From Spirochaetales bacterium (GTDB taxonomy: Bacteria > Spirochaetota > Spirochaetia > DTKZ01), in the NCBI GenBank assembly GCA_031274005.1, contig JAISQU010000087.1:1-9438 (forward strand): DNA of 9,438 nucleotides, written 5' to 3'. The notes beneath the pieces are model-generated. The model was not told the origin of the DNA. It did no database searches and worked only from the letters and a program-made list of their open reading frames with translations. The position numbers and the translations under genes are program-made. Positions 1 through 5,076 of this stretch are shown in pieces. Within the stretch, counting starts at the first letter, position 1. Each line of letters begins with the position of its first letter.

Positions 1-15
1 TGGTGCTACGGATAT

Positions 16-85
16 GGCCGGGGCGATAAAAAAAGCGAACGGCTTCGGTCCGCCGCTAGAGAGAGCTTTTTTTATCGCCCCGGTC
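16..85. repeat. Long inverted repeat (19-bp perfect core)
   Basis: Positions 18-36 are the exact reverse complement of 65-83. One further G-T wobble and one G-C pair extend the stem to 16-36/65-85, around a 28-nt loop. The loop carries a small CGGC/GCCG hairpin (40-43/52-55). Each arm has an A7 or T7 run near the loop and a GC-rich base, which is the reverse of an intrinsic terminator, where the T-run follows the stem. It lies directly upstream of a gene that has lost its 5' end, so it may mark the edge of an inserted or deleted segment. Its function is unknown. Confidence 0.8.
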
Positions 86-86
86 T

Positions 87-410
87 TTGTGTTTAGTTTA
101 CCATGAGTTTAAATTTGGAATTGATGTTGCTTATTATGAAGTGAAGCGCGGGCTTATGGCCATTAACGCGCAAAACCGCCTAAAAGAATTTTATACTCTC
201 TGCAATGTTTTGGGGGTTGGTCAACTGGATAATACCATTCTGGATACCGCCACGGAGATTTATCTTGAGCTAAGGCGCAAGAAAATGACTGTAGAGGATG
301 CTGATATTCTTACCGCCGCTTTCTGTATGAGCCATGATTTTACCCTGGTAACCAATAATACCCAGCATTTTGAGATTATATCCGATTTGCGTTTTTGTGA
401 TTGGGCATAG
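87..410 (+). pseudogene. VapC-type PIN-domain toxin, N-terminally truncated
   Basis: The open frame from a TTG at 87 gives 107 residues. From about residue 14 it reads like a VapC-family PIN endoribonuclease, the toxin half of a type II toxin-antitoxin pair. Visible family features are the YYEVKRG segment (acidic E18), the EDADILTA segment (D71/D73) and the TLVTNNT strand (N90/N91). The family is normally about 130 residues and begins with a strand carrying the first catalytic Asp (a DTN-like motif). That part is missing, and what stands before residue 14 is unlike the family. No ribosome binding site precedes the TTG, and no antitoxin gene is visible upstream. I infer a dead remnant, although an antitoxin could lie to the left of the window. 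The stop is only 25 nt from the end of the convergent integrase remnant, and the base composition is more AT-rich than the genes to the right. Confidence 0.7.
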
Positions 411-435
411 ATTGATGGCTTGCACAAAAGGCCAC

Positions 436-876
436 TCAGAACATGGGATCACGACAGGAAAGTACTATGCCCGTGAGCTTTTTTTCCCGGACATAGGGAC
501 TTGCCTCATAATCCCAGAACTCATCCAAGAAGTCATTAAAAAGTACCGATCCTTTCCCATGCTTTACTGTAGAAACATCAATCAAAGCCCGCTCTTTGAG
601 GGCTGCCACTATTCGTAAAGCATCATCTGAATTGAGGTCAGTCTTCCGAATAGCTGTGAGAATAGCATCCATCCCTGTTGCCACTTCCATCGGCCGGAGA
701 TGCCTCTGATGACCGGTCGGGACTCCTGATTTCAACCATTCCGCGATTTTCAGCACAGCTTCATCCCGGTCCCGTGTTCCTGTGCTGCGAGCGGTCAATT
801 TGAGTCCCGTTGCCGGGTCCACCAATTCAACATAAAAAGTGCCGTTGTGCCTGGTATGTAAATAATACCGACGCAT
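436..876 (-). pseudogene. Tyrosine-recombinase integrase, N-terminal remnant
   Basis: The 146-residue frame starts at ATG 876-874, preceded on the minus strand by a good GAAGGAGG ribosome binding site. It looks like the N-terminal third of a phage/island-type tyrosine integrase: an arm-binding-like region with beta-rich text (YYLHTRHNGTFYVELVDP), then the start of the SAM-like core-binding domain (FLDEFWDYEASPYVREKK). Such proteins normally run to roughly 350-400 residues, and the catalytic R...H-x-x-R...Y domain is absent. The frame also breaks at an A7 tract (+ strand T7 at 479-485): one extra base would restore the family-like continuation AHGHS, but that frame stops six codons later as well. 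So there is both a frameshift and a truncation. Its position just downstream of a tRNA gene, on the same strand, is typical of tRNA-targeting integrases. It cannot encode an active recombinase. Confidence 0.75.
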
Positions 877-950
877 TACTCCTCCTTCGGAAAAAGGGGT
901 TTTCTACCCTTTTTCTCATTCGATTTGGAGCCAAGACGCCGGCTTTCCGG

Positions 951-990
951 TAGCCTGAAGGCTAATTCTTTTTGACGTAAAGATTTACGT
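951..990. repeat. Two short dyads between tRNA-Thr and integrase
   Basis: Two small palindromes lie in the 116 nt separating the tRNA 3' end from the integrase start: TAGCC/GGCTA at 951-955/960-964, and ACGTAAA-GA-TTTACGT at 975-990, three bases from the tRNA. Neither is followed by a T-run on the minus strand, so they are not convincing tRNA terminators. They may be integrase-binding or attachment-site sequence. No second copy of the tRNA 3' end is visible to support an att repeat. A third weak dyad (AAAAAGGG/CCCTTTTT, 891-898/907-914) lies just upstream of the integrase ribosome binding site. Confidence 0.45.
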
Positions 991-992
991 TC

Positions 993-1064
993 AGCCGGAA
1001 GTGAGAATTGAACTCACGACCTACGCTTTACGAGAGCGTCGCTCTACCCCTGAGCTATTCCGGC
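993..1064 (-). tRNA. tRNA-Thr (anticodon CGT)
   Basis: A full cloverleaf reads on the minus strand. The acceptor stem is GCCGGAA/TTCCGGC (1064-1058 with 1000-994). The D arm is GCTC-AGGGGTA-GAGC and the anticodon stem is ACGCT/AGCGT. The loop CTCGTAA places anticodon CGT at + strand 1032-1030, which decodes ACG (Thr). The variable loop is AGGTC, and the T arm is GTGAG-TTCAATT-CTCAC. All stems are perfectly paired. The first two acceptor pairs, G1-C72 and C2-G71, fit threonine identity. The discriminator reads U, and the CCA end is not encoded. The gene is intact even though a degraded integrase follows it, as expected when an island leaves or decays while the tRNA is preserved. Confidence 0.95.
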
Positions 1065-1377
1065 ATGATCGTCAGCTTACCCGTAAAAACTAAAAAAAGC
1101 AAGAGTGGAGGAAGGGCGGGGGTGCACCAATTTTTTCCGTGCGCCTTTTTTGCTCGGCCCATAGCATTTATATACGCCAAAAGGTTTTTTTGGGCCTCTT
1201 GCCCTGTTACCTGTTATCCAGAACACGCTCACGCGTGCGTTTGCCTGGGCATGCAAAAAACCGGGCTTTCCGCTTCAATCTTTTGGCTGTGCCAAAAGGA
1301 TTTACGCTGCAATCCCTGGCGCGGCCCAGGGACTTCCGGCGATTTTGCACGAAAAAAAATGTTGCGCAAAAATCTTC
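1065..1377. other. Non-coding gap between tRNA-Thr and transaldolase unit
   Basis: I see no credible gene in this stretch. Open frames crossing it lack ribosome binding sites and family-like sequence. Contents: a weak candidate promoter for the tRNA on the minus strand (TTGCTT at 1102-1097, 17-bp spacer, TAAGCT at 1079-1074, matching the -10 consensus at only three of six positions); a GGCCCA/TGGGCC dyad (1156-1161/1191-1196); a small hairpin CTTTTGGC-TGT-GCCAAAAG (1280-1287/1291-1298); and TTTTGC/GCAAAA (1343-1348/1366-1371). None has a clear role. A short regulatory RNA cannot be excluded. Confidence 0.5.
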
Positions 1378-1409
1378 TTGACAAACCCGCAAAAGGTAAT
1401 ACATATTAT
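1378..1409 (+). promoter_or_regulatory. Candidate sigma-70-type promoter of the transaldolase unit
   Basis: A perfect TTGACA -35 box lies at 1378-1383. Possible -10 boxes are TACATA at 1400-1405 (16-bp spacing) or TATTAT at 1404-1409 (20-bp spacing, longer than usual). The leader to the ATG at 1454 would be about 40 nt, and a clear AAGGAG ribosome binding site sits at 1443-1448. This is the only strong promoter-like sequence seen before the transaldolase gene. Confidence 0.6.
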
Positions 1410-1412
1410 CTT
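1393..1412. promoter_or_regulatory. Candidate operator: 20-bp dyad over the -10 region
   Basis: The sequence reads AAGGTAATA-CA-TATTATCTT. The two 9-bp half-sites (AAGRTAATA) match in inverted orientation at eight of nine positions around a 2-bp centre. It covers both possible -10 boxes of the promoter at 1378-1409, so a protein bound here would block transcription. The GntR-type regulator encoded downstream at 3570-4286 is the natural candidate. That pairing is inference, because the half-site does not match a recognised FadR/GntR consensus exactly. Confidence 0.55.
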
Positions 1413-1453
1413 ATAAACACGATTAATCCGTTTCAGCGGAAAAAGGAGCTTGT

Positions 1454-2497
1454 ATGAGTGAGAATGTCTATCTCAAATGGATGGCGGAGAATACCGATAC
1501 GCGCTGGTGCAATGATTCCGCGCTGCGAAATGATTATATGGGCGCGATGAAAGCCGGAGCGGTGGGATGTACAACCAATCCGCCTCTTTCGTTCGAGGCG
1601 CTGACGACAAATACCGACAGATTTGGGGCAAAGGTCGAAGAGGTCCGCGCGAAGTTTTCGGGGCGCGAGAAGGTTCTGGAATATTTCCGCATTCTTGTTC
1701 CCGACATCGCGAAGGAGTTTTATCCCCTGTACGAGAAAACCGAGGGCAAAACAGGTTATGTGCGCAGCCAGGTGGAGCCAAGGCTTTCGGGCGACGCGGA
1801 CGCCATGCTGACAATGGGAAAGACTATCAGCACATTCGCGAAAAACGTTATGGTAAAAATTCCGGGTACAAAGGCGGGGGTTTTTGTTCTTGAGGAGCTG
1901 GCGGCTCTGGGTATTCCCACCACGCCGACAGTGTGCGTGTCTGTTCCCCAGCTTATCGCCACGGCCCAGGCCTACGAGCGGGGCTGCGCGCGGGCGAAAA
2001 AGGCGGGCCTGCCTGTCCCGGCGTCGACCACGGCTTTTGTTATGGGGCGGCTTCAGGATTATCTGGCAAAGCTGAACGCGGAGCGGGGCGCGCCGGTGAC
2101 TACGCAGGATCTGGAAACCGCGGTTCTGGCGGCTGTCAAGCGCGCCTACAACATTTTCAAAAAAGAAGGCTATTCCCAAACCATTATGCCGGCGGCCTTT
2201 CGCTGCGCGCGCCAGGTTTCGGAACTCGCGGGCGGGGTCTTCGAAATGACGATTCACCCCAAGGTTCAGAAGCTGGTCAGCGACGCCTACGAGAAGGGCG
2301 AGATTCAAATGGAAAAACGCATAACAGCGGACGCGGACGAGGCCGCTGTACAGCGCGTGCTCGCGGCGCTGCCTGAGTTCGGCAAGGCGTACAATCCCGA
2401 CGGCATGAGCATAGACGAGTTCGATTCCTACGGCGGCGTTGTGATGACCCTTGACGGTTTCGACAAAACCGGCTGGCAGAAACTGCTGGCGCTGTAA
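1454..2497 (+). CDS. Transaldolase-family protein
   Basis: A 347-residue cytoplasmic class I aldolase-type TIM barrel of the transaldolase family. This family moves a dihydroxyacetone unit between sugar phosphates or cleaves and forms sugar phosphates by aldol chemistry. Family marks are TTNPPL (residues 40-45, the usual TTNPSL strand), the VMVKIPGTKAG strand with Schiff-base lysine K135, and IMPAAFR late in the barrel (equivalent to the GASFR phosphate-binding segment). The ATG at 1454 has an ideal AAGGAG six nucleotides upstream. At the position of the E. coli TalB catalytic Glu96 (in STEVDARLS), this protein reads SQVEPRLS, that is Gln106. Fructose-6-phosphate aldolases also carry Gln there. 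It could therefore be an aldolase rather than a classical transaldolase, or belong to the poorly characterised long transaldolase-like group. It is the first gene of a unit with an isomerase-like protein and a GntR regulator, which suggests catabolism of a specific sugar or sugar acid. Confidence 0.88.
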   Translation: MSENVYLKWMAENTDTRWCNDSALRNDYMGAMKAGAVGCTTNPPLSFEALTTNTDRFGAKVEEVRAKFSGREKVLEYFRILVPDIAKEFYPLYEKTEGKTGYVRSQVEPRLSGDADAMLTMGKTISTFAKNVMVKIPGTKAGVFVLEELAALGIPTTPTVCVSVPQLIATAQAYERGCARAKKAGLPVPASTTAFVMGRLQDYLAKLNAERGAPVTTQDLETAVLAAVKRAYNIFKKEGYSQTIMPAAFRCARQVSELAGGVFEMTIHPKVQKLVSDAYEKGEIQMEKRITADADEAAVQRVLAALPEFGKAYNPDGMSIDEFDSYGGVVMTLDGFDKTGWQKLLAL

Positions 2498-2513
2498 GCG
2501 GAAGTTTTTGGGC

Positions 2514-2529
2514 GGGGGGCTGGGCCCCC
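2514..2529 (+). terminator. G/C hairpin after the transaldolase gene (weak terminator candidate)
   Basis: A G6 run and a C5 run (GGGGG/CCCCC) can form a short hairpin with loop CTGGG, 17 nt after the transaldolase stop. No T-run follows directly; the nearest T-rich stretch is at 2555-2560. It could pause or partly end transcription but is not a standard intrinsic terminator. Confidence 0.3.
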
Positions 2530-2594
2530 TGCATACCCTGTTTCGACTTCGCGGTTTTTATATCTGTGGTTTTGTTTGTGTTTATTCGCAAGCG

Positions 2595-2728
2595 GGTCCA
2601 TACCCCGCCCTTGAGGGCGTTTTGAACCCGGTAAGGCTTTGTTTGTTGGGGTATGGACCTGCATACAAATCCATACCTTGCAGAACGACGATACCTCGCC
2701 CTTCAGGGCGAGGAGAGTCATTTTTTTT
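2595..2728 (+). promoter_or_regulatory. Structured leader with mutually exclusive pairings before the isomerase gene
   Basis: Three arms share one 8-mer. TCCATACC occurs at 2597-2604 and at 2670-2677, and its complement GGTATGGA lies between them at 2650-2657. The middle arm can pair with the upstream arm (a 12-bp perfect stem, 2595-2606/2648-2659) or with the downstream arm (8 bp), but not with both. Next comes a 9-bp perfect hairpin CCTCGCCCT-TC-AGGGCGAGG (2694-2713), then T8 at 2721-2728, then at once the AAGGAG ribosome binding site of the isomerase gene. A near copy of the hairpin core (CGCCCTTGAGGGCG) is at 2606-2619. The layout resembles an attenuator or leader switch, but the T8 starts seven bases after the stem, further than in a classic terminator. 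A dispersed palindromic repeat inserted in the gap is the main alternative. Confidence 0.5.
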
Positions 2729-2741
2729 AAGGAGCGGCTTT

Positions 2742-3563
2742 GTGAGTAAAGTAAAATACAGTATTGCCATATCCAGTGAGATTCTTGGCGACGGCGCCCC
2801 GGTTCCCCTGCAGGGGAACCTTGGAACCTCACTGCAAACGGCTTCGGAACTGGGGTTTAACGCGTTTGAATATCATATACGCGATCCGCAGAACATCGAC
2901 GCGAAAGAGCTTGCGGCCCTGTGCGAAAAGTACGGGATGACGCTGGCCGCAATCGGTACAGGGCTGGAGTACAGCCTGAACGGGAATGTCTTTACATCCC
3001 CCAAGGCGGCCATACGCAAACGGACGGCGGAAAAATTTCAGGCCTTCATTGACCTTGCCTCGCAGTTCGGGGCCTGCGTATTTCTGGGCCTTTGCCGGGG
3101 AAAGGCCCCCGGTTTCGCGGAGCGTGAAAAATATCTGGATCTTTTCGCGCAGGAGGCGCGGCCCCTCATTGACTACGCGCGGCGGAAAAACGTAATTCTG
3201 GCGCTTGAGCCCATAGCATTTTACATGACCAACCTCCTGAACAAAACCGTGGAGACCTTGGACTTTATCGCGCTCAAAAAACTTGACGGCGTGCAGCTTC
3301 TTCTGGATACGCACCACATGTATATTGAAGACCCTTCTGTAGAGGAGGCTTTCCGCGTTTCCGCGGGAATGACCGCCCACATTCATATTTCCGACTCGGA
3401 CAGGCGTTATCCCGGAAGCGGCCGGGTGGACTACGCGGCTGTGGGCAGGGTTTTGAAAGAAACCGGCTACGCGGGAGCTGTTTCTGTGGAGATTCTGCCC
3501 TATCCATCGGGCGTTCAGGCGGCCCGCTACAGCATCCAATGGATGAAAAGCGTCTGGGGCTAA
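2742..3563 (+). CDS. Sugar phosphate isomerase/epimerase-like TIM-barrel protein
   Basis: A 273-residue protein of the xylose-isomerase-like / AP-endonuclease-2 superfamily, whose sugar members isomerise or epimerise keto-sugars using a bound divalent metal. The expected metal ligands fall at successive barrel strands: E156 in LALEPI, D189 with H191/H192 in LLLDTHHMY, H213/H215 in HIHISDSD, and E250 in VSVEILP. The PGSGRVDY segment after the HIHISDS strand is also typical. I chose GTG 2742 because AAGGAG (2729-2734) stands seven bases before it and the protein then begins in family style (SKVKYSIAISS). The frame stays open back to 2451, but that part covers the non-coding leader. It lies between a transaldolase-family gene and a GntR regulator, and its stop is six bases from the regulator start. 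Together these suggest an isomerisation step in sugar catabolism. The substrate is not deducible from the sequence. Confidence 0.87.
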   Translation: MSKVKYSIAISSEILGDGAPVPLQGNLGTSLQTASELGFNAFEYHIRDPQNIDAKELAALCEKYGMTLAAIGTGLEYSLNGNVFTSPKAAIRKRTAEKFQAFIDLASQFGACVFLGLCRGKAPGFAEREKYLDLFAQEARPLIDYARRKNVILALEPIAFYMTNLLNKTVETLDFIALKKLDGVQLLLDTHHMYIEDPSVEEAFRVSAGMTAHIHISDSDRRYPGSGRVDYAAVGRVLKETGYAGAVSVEILPYPSGVQAARYSIQWMKSVWG

Positions 3564-3569
3564 ACTGTC

Positions 3570-4286
3570 GTGAACGGACGCCGGTCAAATCTCGCCGATA
3601 CGGTTTTTGAAAACCTTAAAGAGGCTATCCTTTGCGGCGATTACGGAAAGGACAGCCTGCTGCCCACTCAGGAGGAGCTTGCCCGGAGCTTCGGCGTGTC
3701 GCGGACGGTCATGCGCGACGCCTTTCACAAACTCTCATCGCTGGGTTTTATCGAAATACGTCAGGGCAAGGGCAGCTTTGTACGCTCAACGCAGCCCATA
3801 TCCATAGTCCCGGCCGTTTCGCTGATACAGAATAATTTCAAAATGGAAGAACCCTGGATTCGGGATTTAATGGAAGCCCGCTACTATCTTGAGCAGAGCA
3901 TAGTCCGGCTGGCCGCGGCGCGGATTTTACCCGGAGATATTACGGCCCTGCAGGAGAATGTCGCGCGTATGGCCGAAGCCGTGAGCGCCGGGGATATGCC
4001 GGCCTTCGCCGCCATTGATTTGGTTTTCCACGAAAGGCTGTCCGAAGTATGCGGGAATAAAATACTCCAGCAGACCGTGGGCGCCATACGCGGCGTCATG
4101 AAAAATTTCTTCGACGGTTTTAGCAGAACCCCGGGAGTCGCGCCGCGGGCGCTGGTCTACCACAGAGACATCCTGAAAGCGGTCCGCGTAAAAAACCCCG
4201 CGGCCGCCGCCCGTGCAATGAAGGCGCATCTGGCGGATATCAGCATCAATTTAAAGAAAAACTACGGCATCAACGTACTGTTGTAA
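3570..4286 (+). CDS. GntR-family transcriptional regulator (FadR subfamily, FCD domain)
   Basis: A 238-residue repressor-type protein. Residues 8-72 form a winged helix-turn-helix with the standard GntR text (LPTQEELARSFGVSRTVMRDA, split around residues 31-51, and wing RQGKGSFV at 64-71). Residues about 95-225 form the all-helical FCD ligand-binding domain. The metal-binding set D150, H154, H198 and H220 is present, so it probably binds a carboxylate-type effector through a metal ion, as many FCD proteins do. The start is GTG at 3570, six bases after the isomerase stop. No strong ribosome binding site is seen (only GGGG within the isomerase end), so translation is probably coupled to the upstream gene. 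It most likely regulates its own unit, perhaps through the dyad at 1393-1412. The effector is probably a sugar acid or sugar phosphate intermediate, by inference only. Confidence 0.93.
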   Translation: MNGRRSNLADTVFENLKEAILCGDYGKDSLLPTQEELARSFGVSRTVMRDAFHKLSSLGFIEIRQGKGSFVRSTQPISIVPAVSLIQNNFKMEEPWIRDLMEARYYLEQSIVRLAAARILPGDITALQENVARMAEAVSAGDMPAFAAIDLVFHERLSEVCGNKILQQTVGAIRGVMKNFFDGFSRTPGVAPRALVYHRDILKAVRVKNPAAAARAMKAHLADISINLKKNYGINVLL

Positions 4287-4297
4287 AAAAATGTAAC

Positions 4298-4333
4298 CAC
4301 AGACAGCGCGGGTAAAGAGCCGCGCTGTCTGTG
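4298..4333. terminator. 14-bp hairpin between convergent genes
   Basis: A perfect 14-bp stem (4298-4311/4320-4333) has an 8-nt loop. A competing outer dyad AACCAC/GTGGTT (4295-4300/4340-4345) overlaps its left arm. It lies 11 nt after the GntR stop and 38 nt from the end of the convergent secreted-protein gene, so it can serve both. There is no uninterrupted T-run on the plus strand. On the minus strand the stem is followed by GGTTACATTTTTTT, which supports termination of the leftward gene better than the rightward one. Confidence 0.6.
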
Positions 4334-4371
4334 CGGCCCGTGGTTAATAATAATATAACCGCGGGTTAAAT

Positions 4372-4872
4372 TCAGCGGTCCCGGCCGGGGCGATCATAGT
4401 TTCTGTCGAATCCCCGGTGGCCGCCTTCCCTGTAATTACCGCAGAAAGCCCCCTTGCGGCCTTCCCATTGGCCTTTGCCGCCGGCGAAATCATGTCCCGC
4501 TGAGCGGCCGGGATTAACCTCAAAGGTTTTGCCGTCGATAATAACCTTCTGAACAAAAATTGATTCAGAGGCTGCCTGCGGACCATCGTCAGCCCTGTCC
4601 TGCGTCCGGGGCCCCTGCTGCACAAGGTAACCTTCAACGGTCAGGGCAAGACCGGGTTTTAGGGTATAGGCTTCACGCGCAAAGCGCGGTGCGAAAAGGT
4701 TGTACGTCTTGCCATCGGCGCTAATCATAGGAAAACCGTTCGCGAACTGCAGGGTCCCCGACAGCGTTACCTGGTTACGGTAGTTCACAAAGGGGTCTTC
4801 TCCCCGGCCTCCCGCGTACAGTCCCGCCGCGGCAAGCAGAAACACCGCCACAATCAAACATGTCTTTTTCAT
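4372..4872 (-). CDS. Small secreted protein of unknown function
   Basis: A 166-residue protein whose family I do not recognise. It opens with a clear Sec signal peptide: MKKTC, then a hydrophobic stretch (residues 6-19) and a likely signal peptidase I site after LYA at residue 20. There is no lipobox cysteine at +1. Residues about 34-120 alternate beta-strand-like text (VTLSGTLQF, KTYNLFAP, LALTVEGYLVQ, SIFVQKVIIDGKTFEV), like a small beta-barrel or OB-like fold. The tail from about residue 121 is rich in Gly, Arg and Asp, looks disordered, and contains one cysteine (C144). ATG 4872 has a strong AGGAGG upstream. It is a single gene between two long hairpins, convergent with the regulator and downstream of the ABC operon. 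A sigma-54-like element lies 45 nt before the start. A periplasmic role is inferred from the signal peptide alone. Confidence 0.8.
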   Translation of the reverse strand: MKKTCLIVAVFLLAAAGLYAGGRGEDPFVNYRNQVTLSGTLQFANGFPMISADGKTYNLFAPRFAREAYTLKPGLALTVEGYLVQQGPRTQDRADDGPQAASESIFVQKVIIDGKTFEVNPGRSAGHDFAGGKGQWEGRKGAFCGNYREGGHRGFDRNYDRPGRDR

Positions 4873-4916
4873 ATCATTCCTCCTAAATGTTTTCTCCCCG
4901 TTTTTGCTTATTCTAA

Positions 4917-4933
4917 AGCAAGAAAAATGCCAA
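4917..4933 (-). promoter_or_regulatory. Candidate sigma-54 promoter for the secreted protein
   Basis: The minus strand reads TTGGCATTTTTCTTGCT. The GG (4931-4930) and GC (4919-4918) doublets are exactly 10 bases apart, as sigma-54 requires, and TGGCA and TTGCT match the usual -24 and -12 boxes except that CG is replaced by TT after TGGCA. Transcription would start near 4906, leaving a leader of about 34 nt. A sigma-70 -10-like TAGAAT (4915-4910) overlaps but has no -35 box at a good distance. No activator gene or rpoN is in the window. Confidence 0.45.
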
Positions 4934-5017
4934 GTATTCCAAAAAATTAAAATTATTTAATTCGTTATGGCATAAAGAATTAGCGTAAAGCTGAGACATA
5001 TCCGCCGGAACCCGGGG

Positions 5018-5074
5018 CCGGGAAATAATTGCGCGCCTTACCGTGAAGCGGAAAAAAACGCGCAATTACCCCGG
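5018..5074 (-). terminator. Long imperfect hairpin after the ABC operon
   Basis: TAATTGCGCG (5026-5035) pairs perfectly with CGCGCAATTA (5059-5068). CCGGG/CCCGG (5018-5022/5070-5074) extends the stem past a small internal loop, giving 15 pairs around a 23-nt loop. It starts three bases beyond the stop of the last ABC gene, so it probably marks the operon's 3' end. There is no T-run after the stem on the minus strand, so rho-independent termination is not assured; it may stabilise the mRNA end. Confidence 0.5.
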
Positions 5075-5076
5075 GT

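Noticed and set aside
2..106. Open frame without a start entering from the left edge (about 34 residues, ending at TGA 104-106)
   Set aside because: It could be the 3' end of a gene, but it is short, runs through the inverted repeat and shows no family I can recognise.
990..1020. attL core repeat at the tRNA-Thr 3' end
   Set aside because: I found no second copy of the tRNA 3' sequence in the window, so an attachment-site pair cannot be supported.
1008..1457. 149-residue open frame on the plus strand
   Set aside because: It overlaps the tRNA antisense and the transaldolase promoter, has no ribosome binding site, and its residues look like random translation.
1433..2308. 291-residue open frame opposite the transaldolase gene
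   Set aside because: It is a mirror frame of a GC-rich coding sequence. It is rich in Arg and His with no family features, whereas the plus strand has full transaldolase motifs.
2451..2741. Upstream extension of the isomerase frame to an ATG at 2451
   Set aside because: It would overlap the transaldolase 3' end and translate the hairpin leader. GTG 2742 has a properly spaced AAGGAG and a family-like N-terminus.
2829..3539. 236-residue open frame opposite the isomerase gene
   Set aside because: It is antisense to a gene with all metal-ligand motifs in place and has no supporting start signal.
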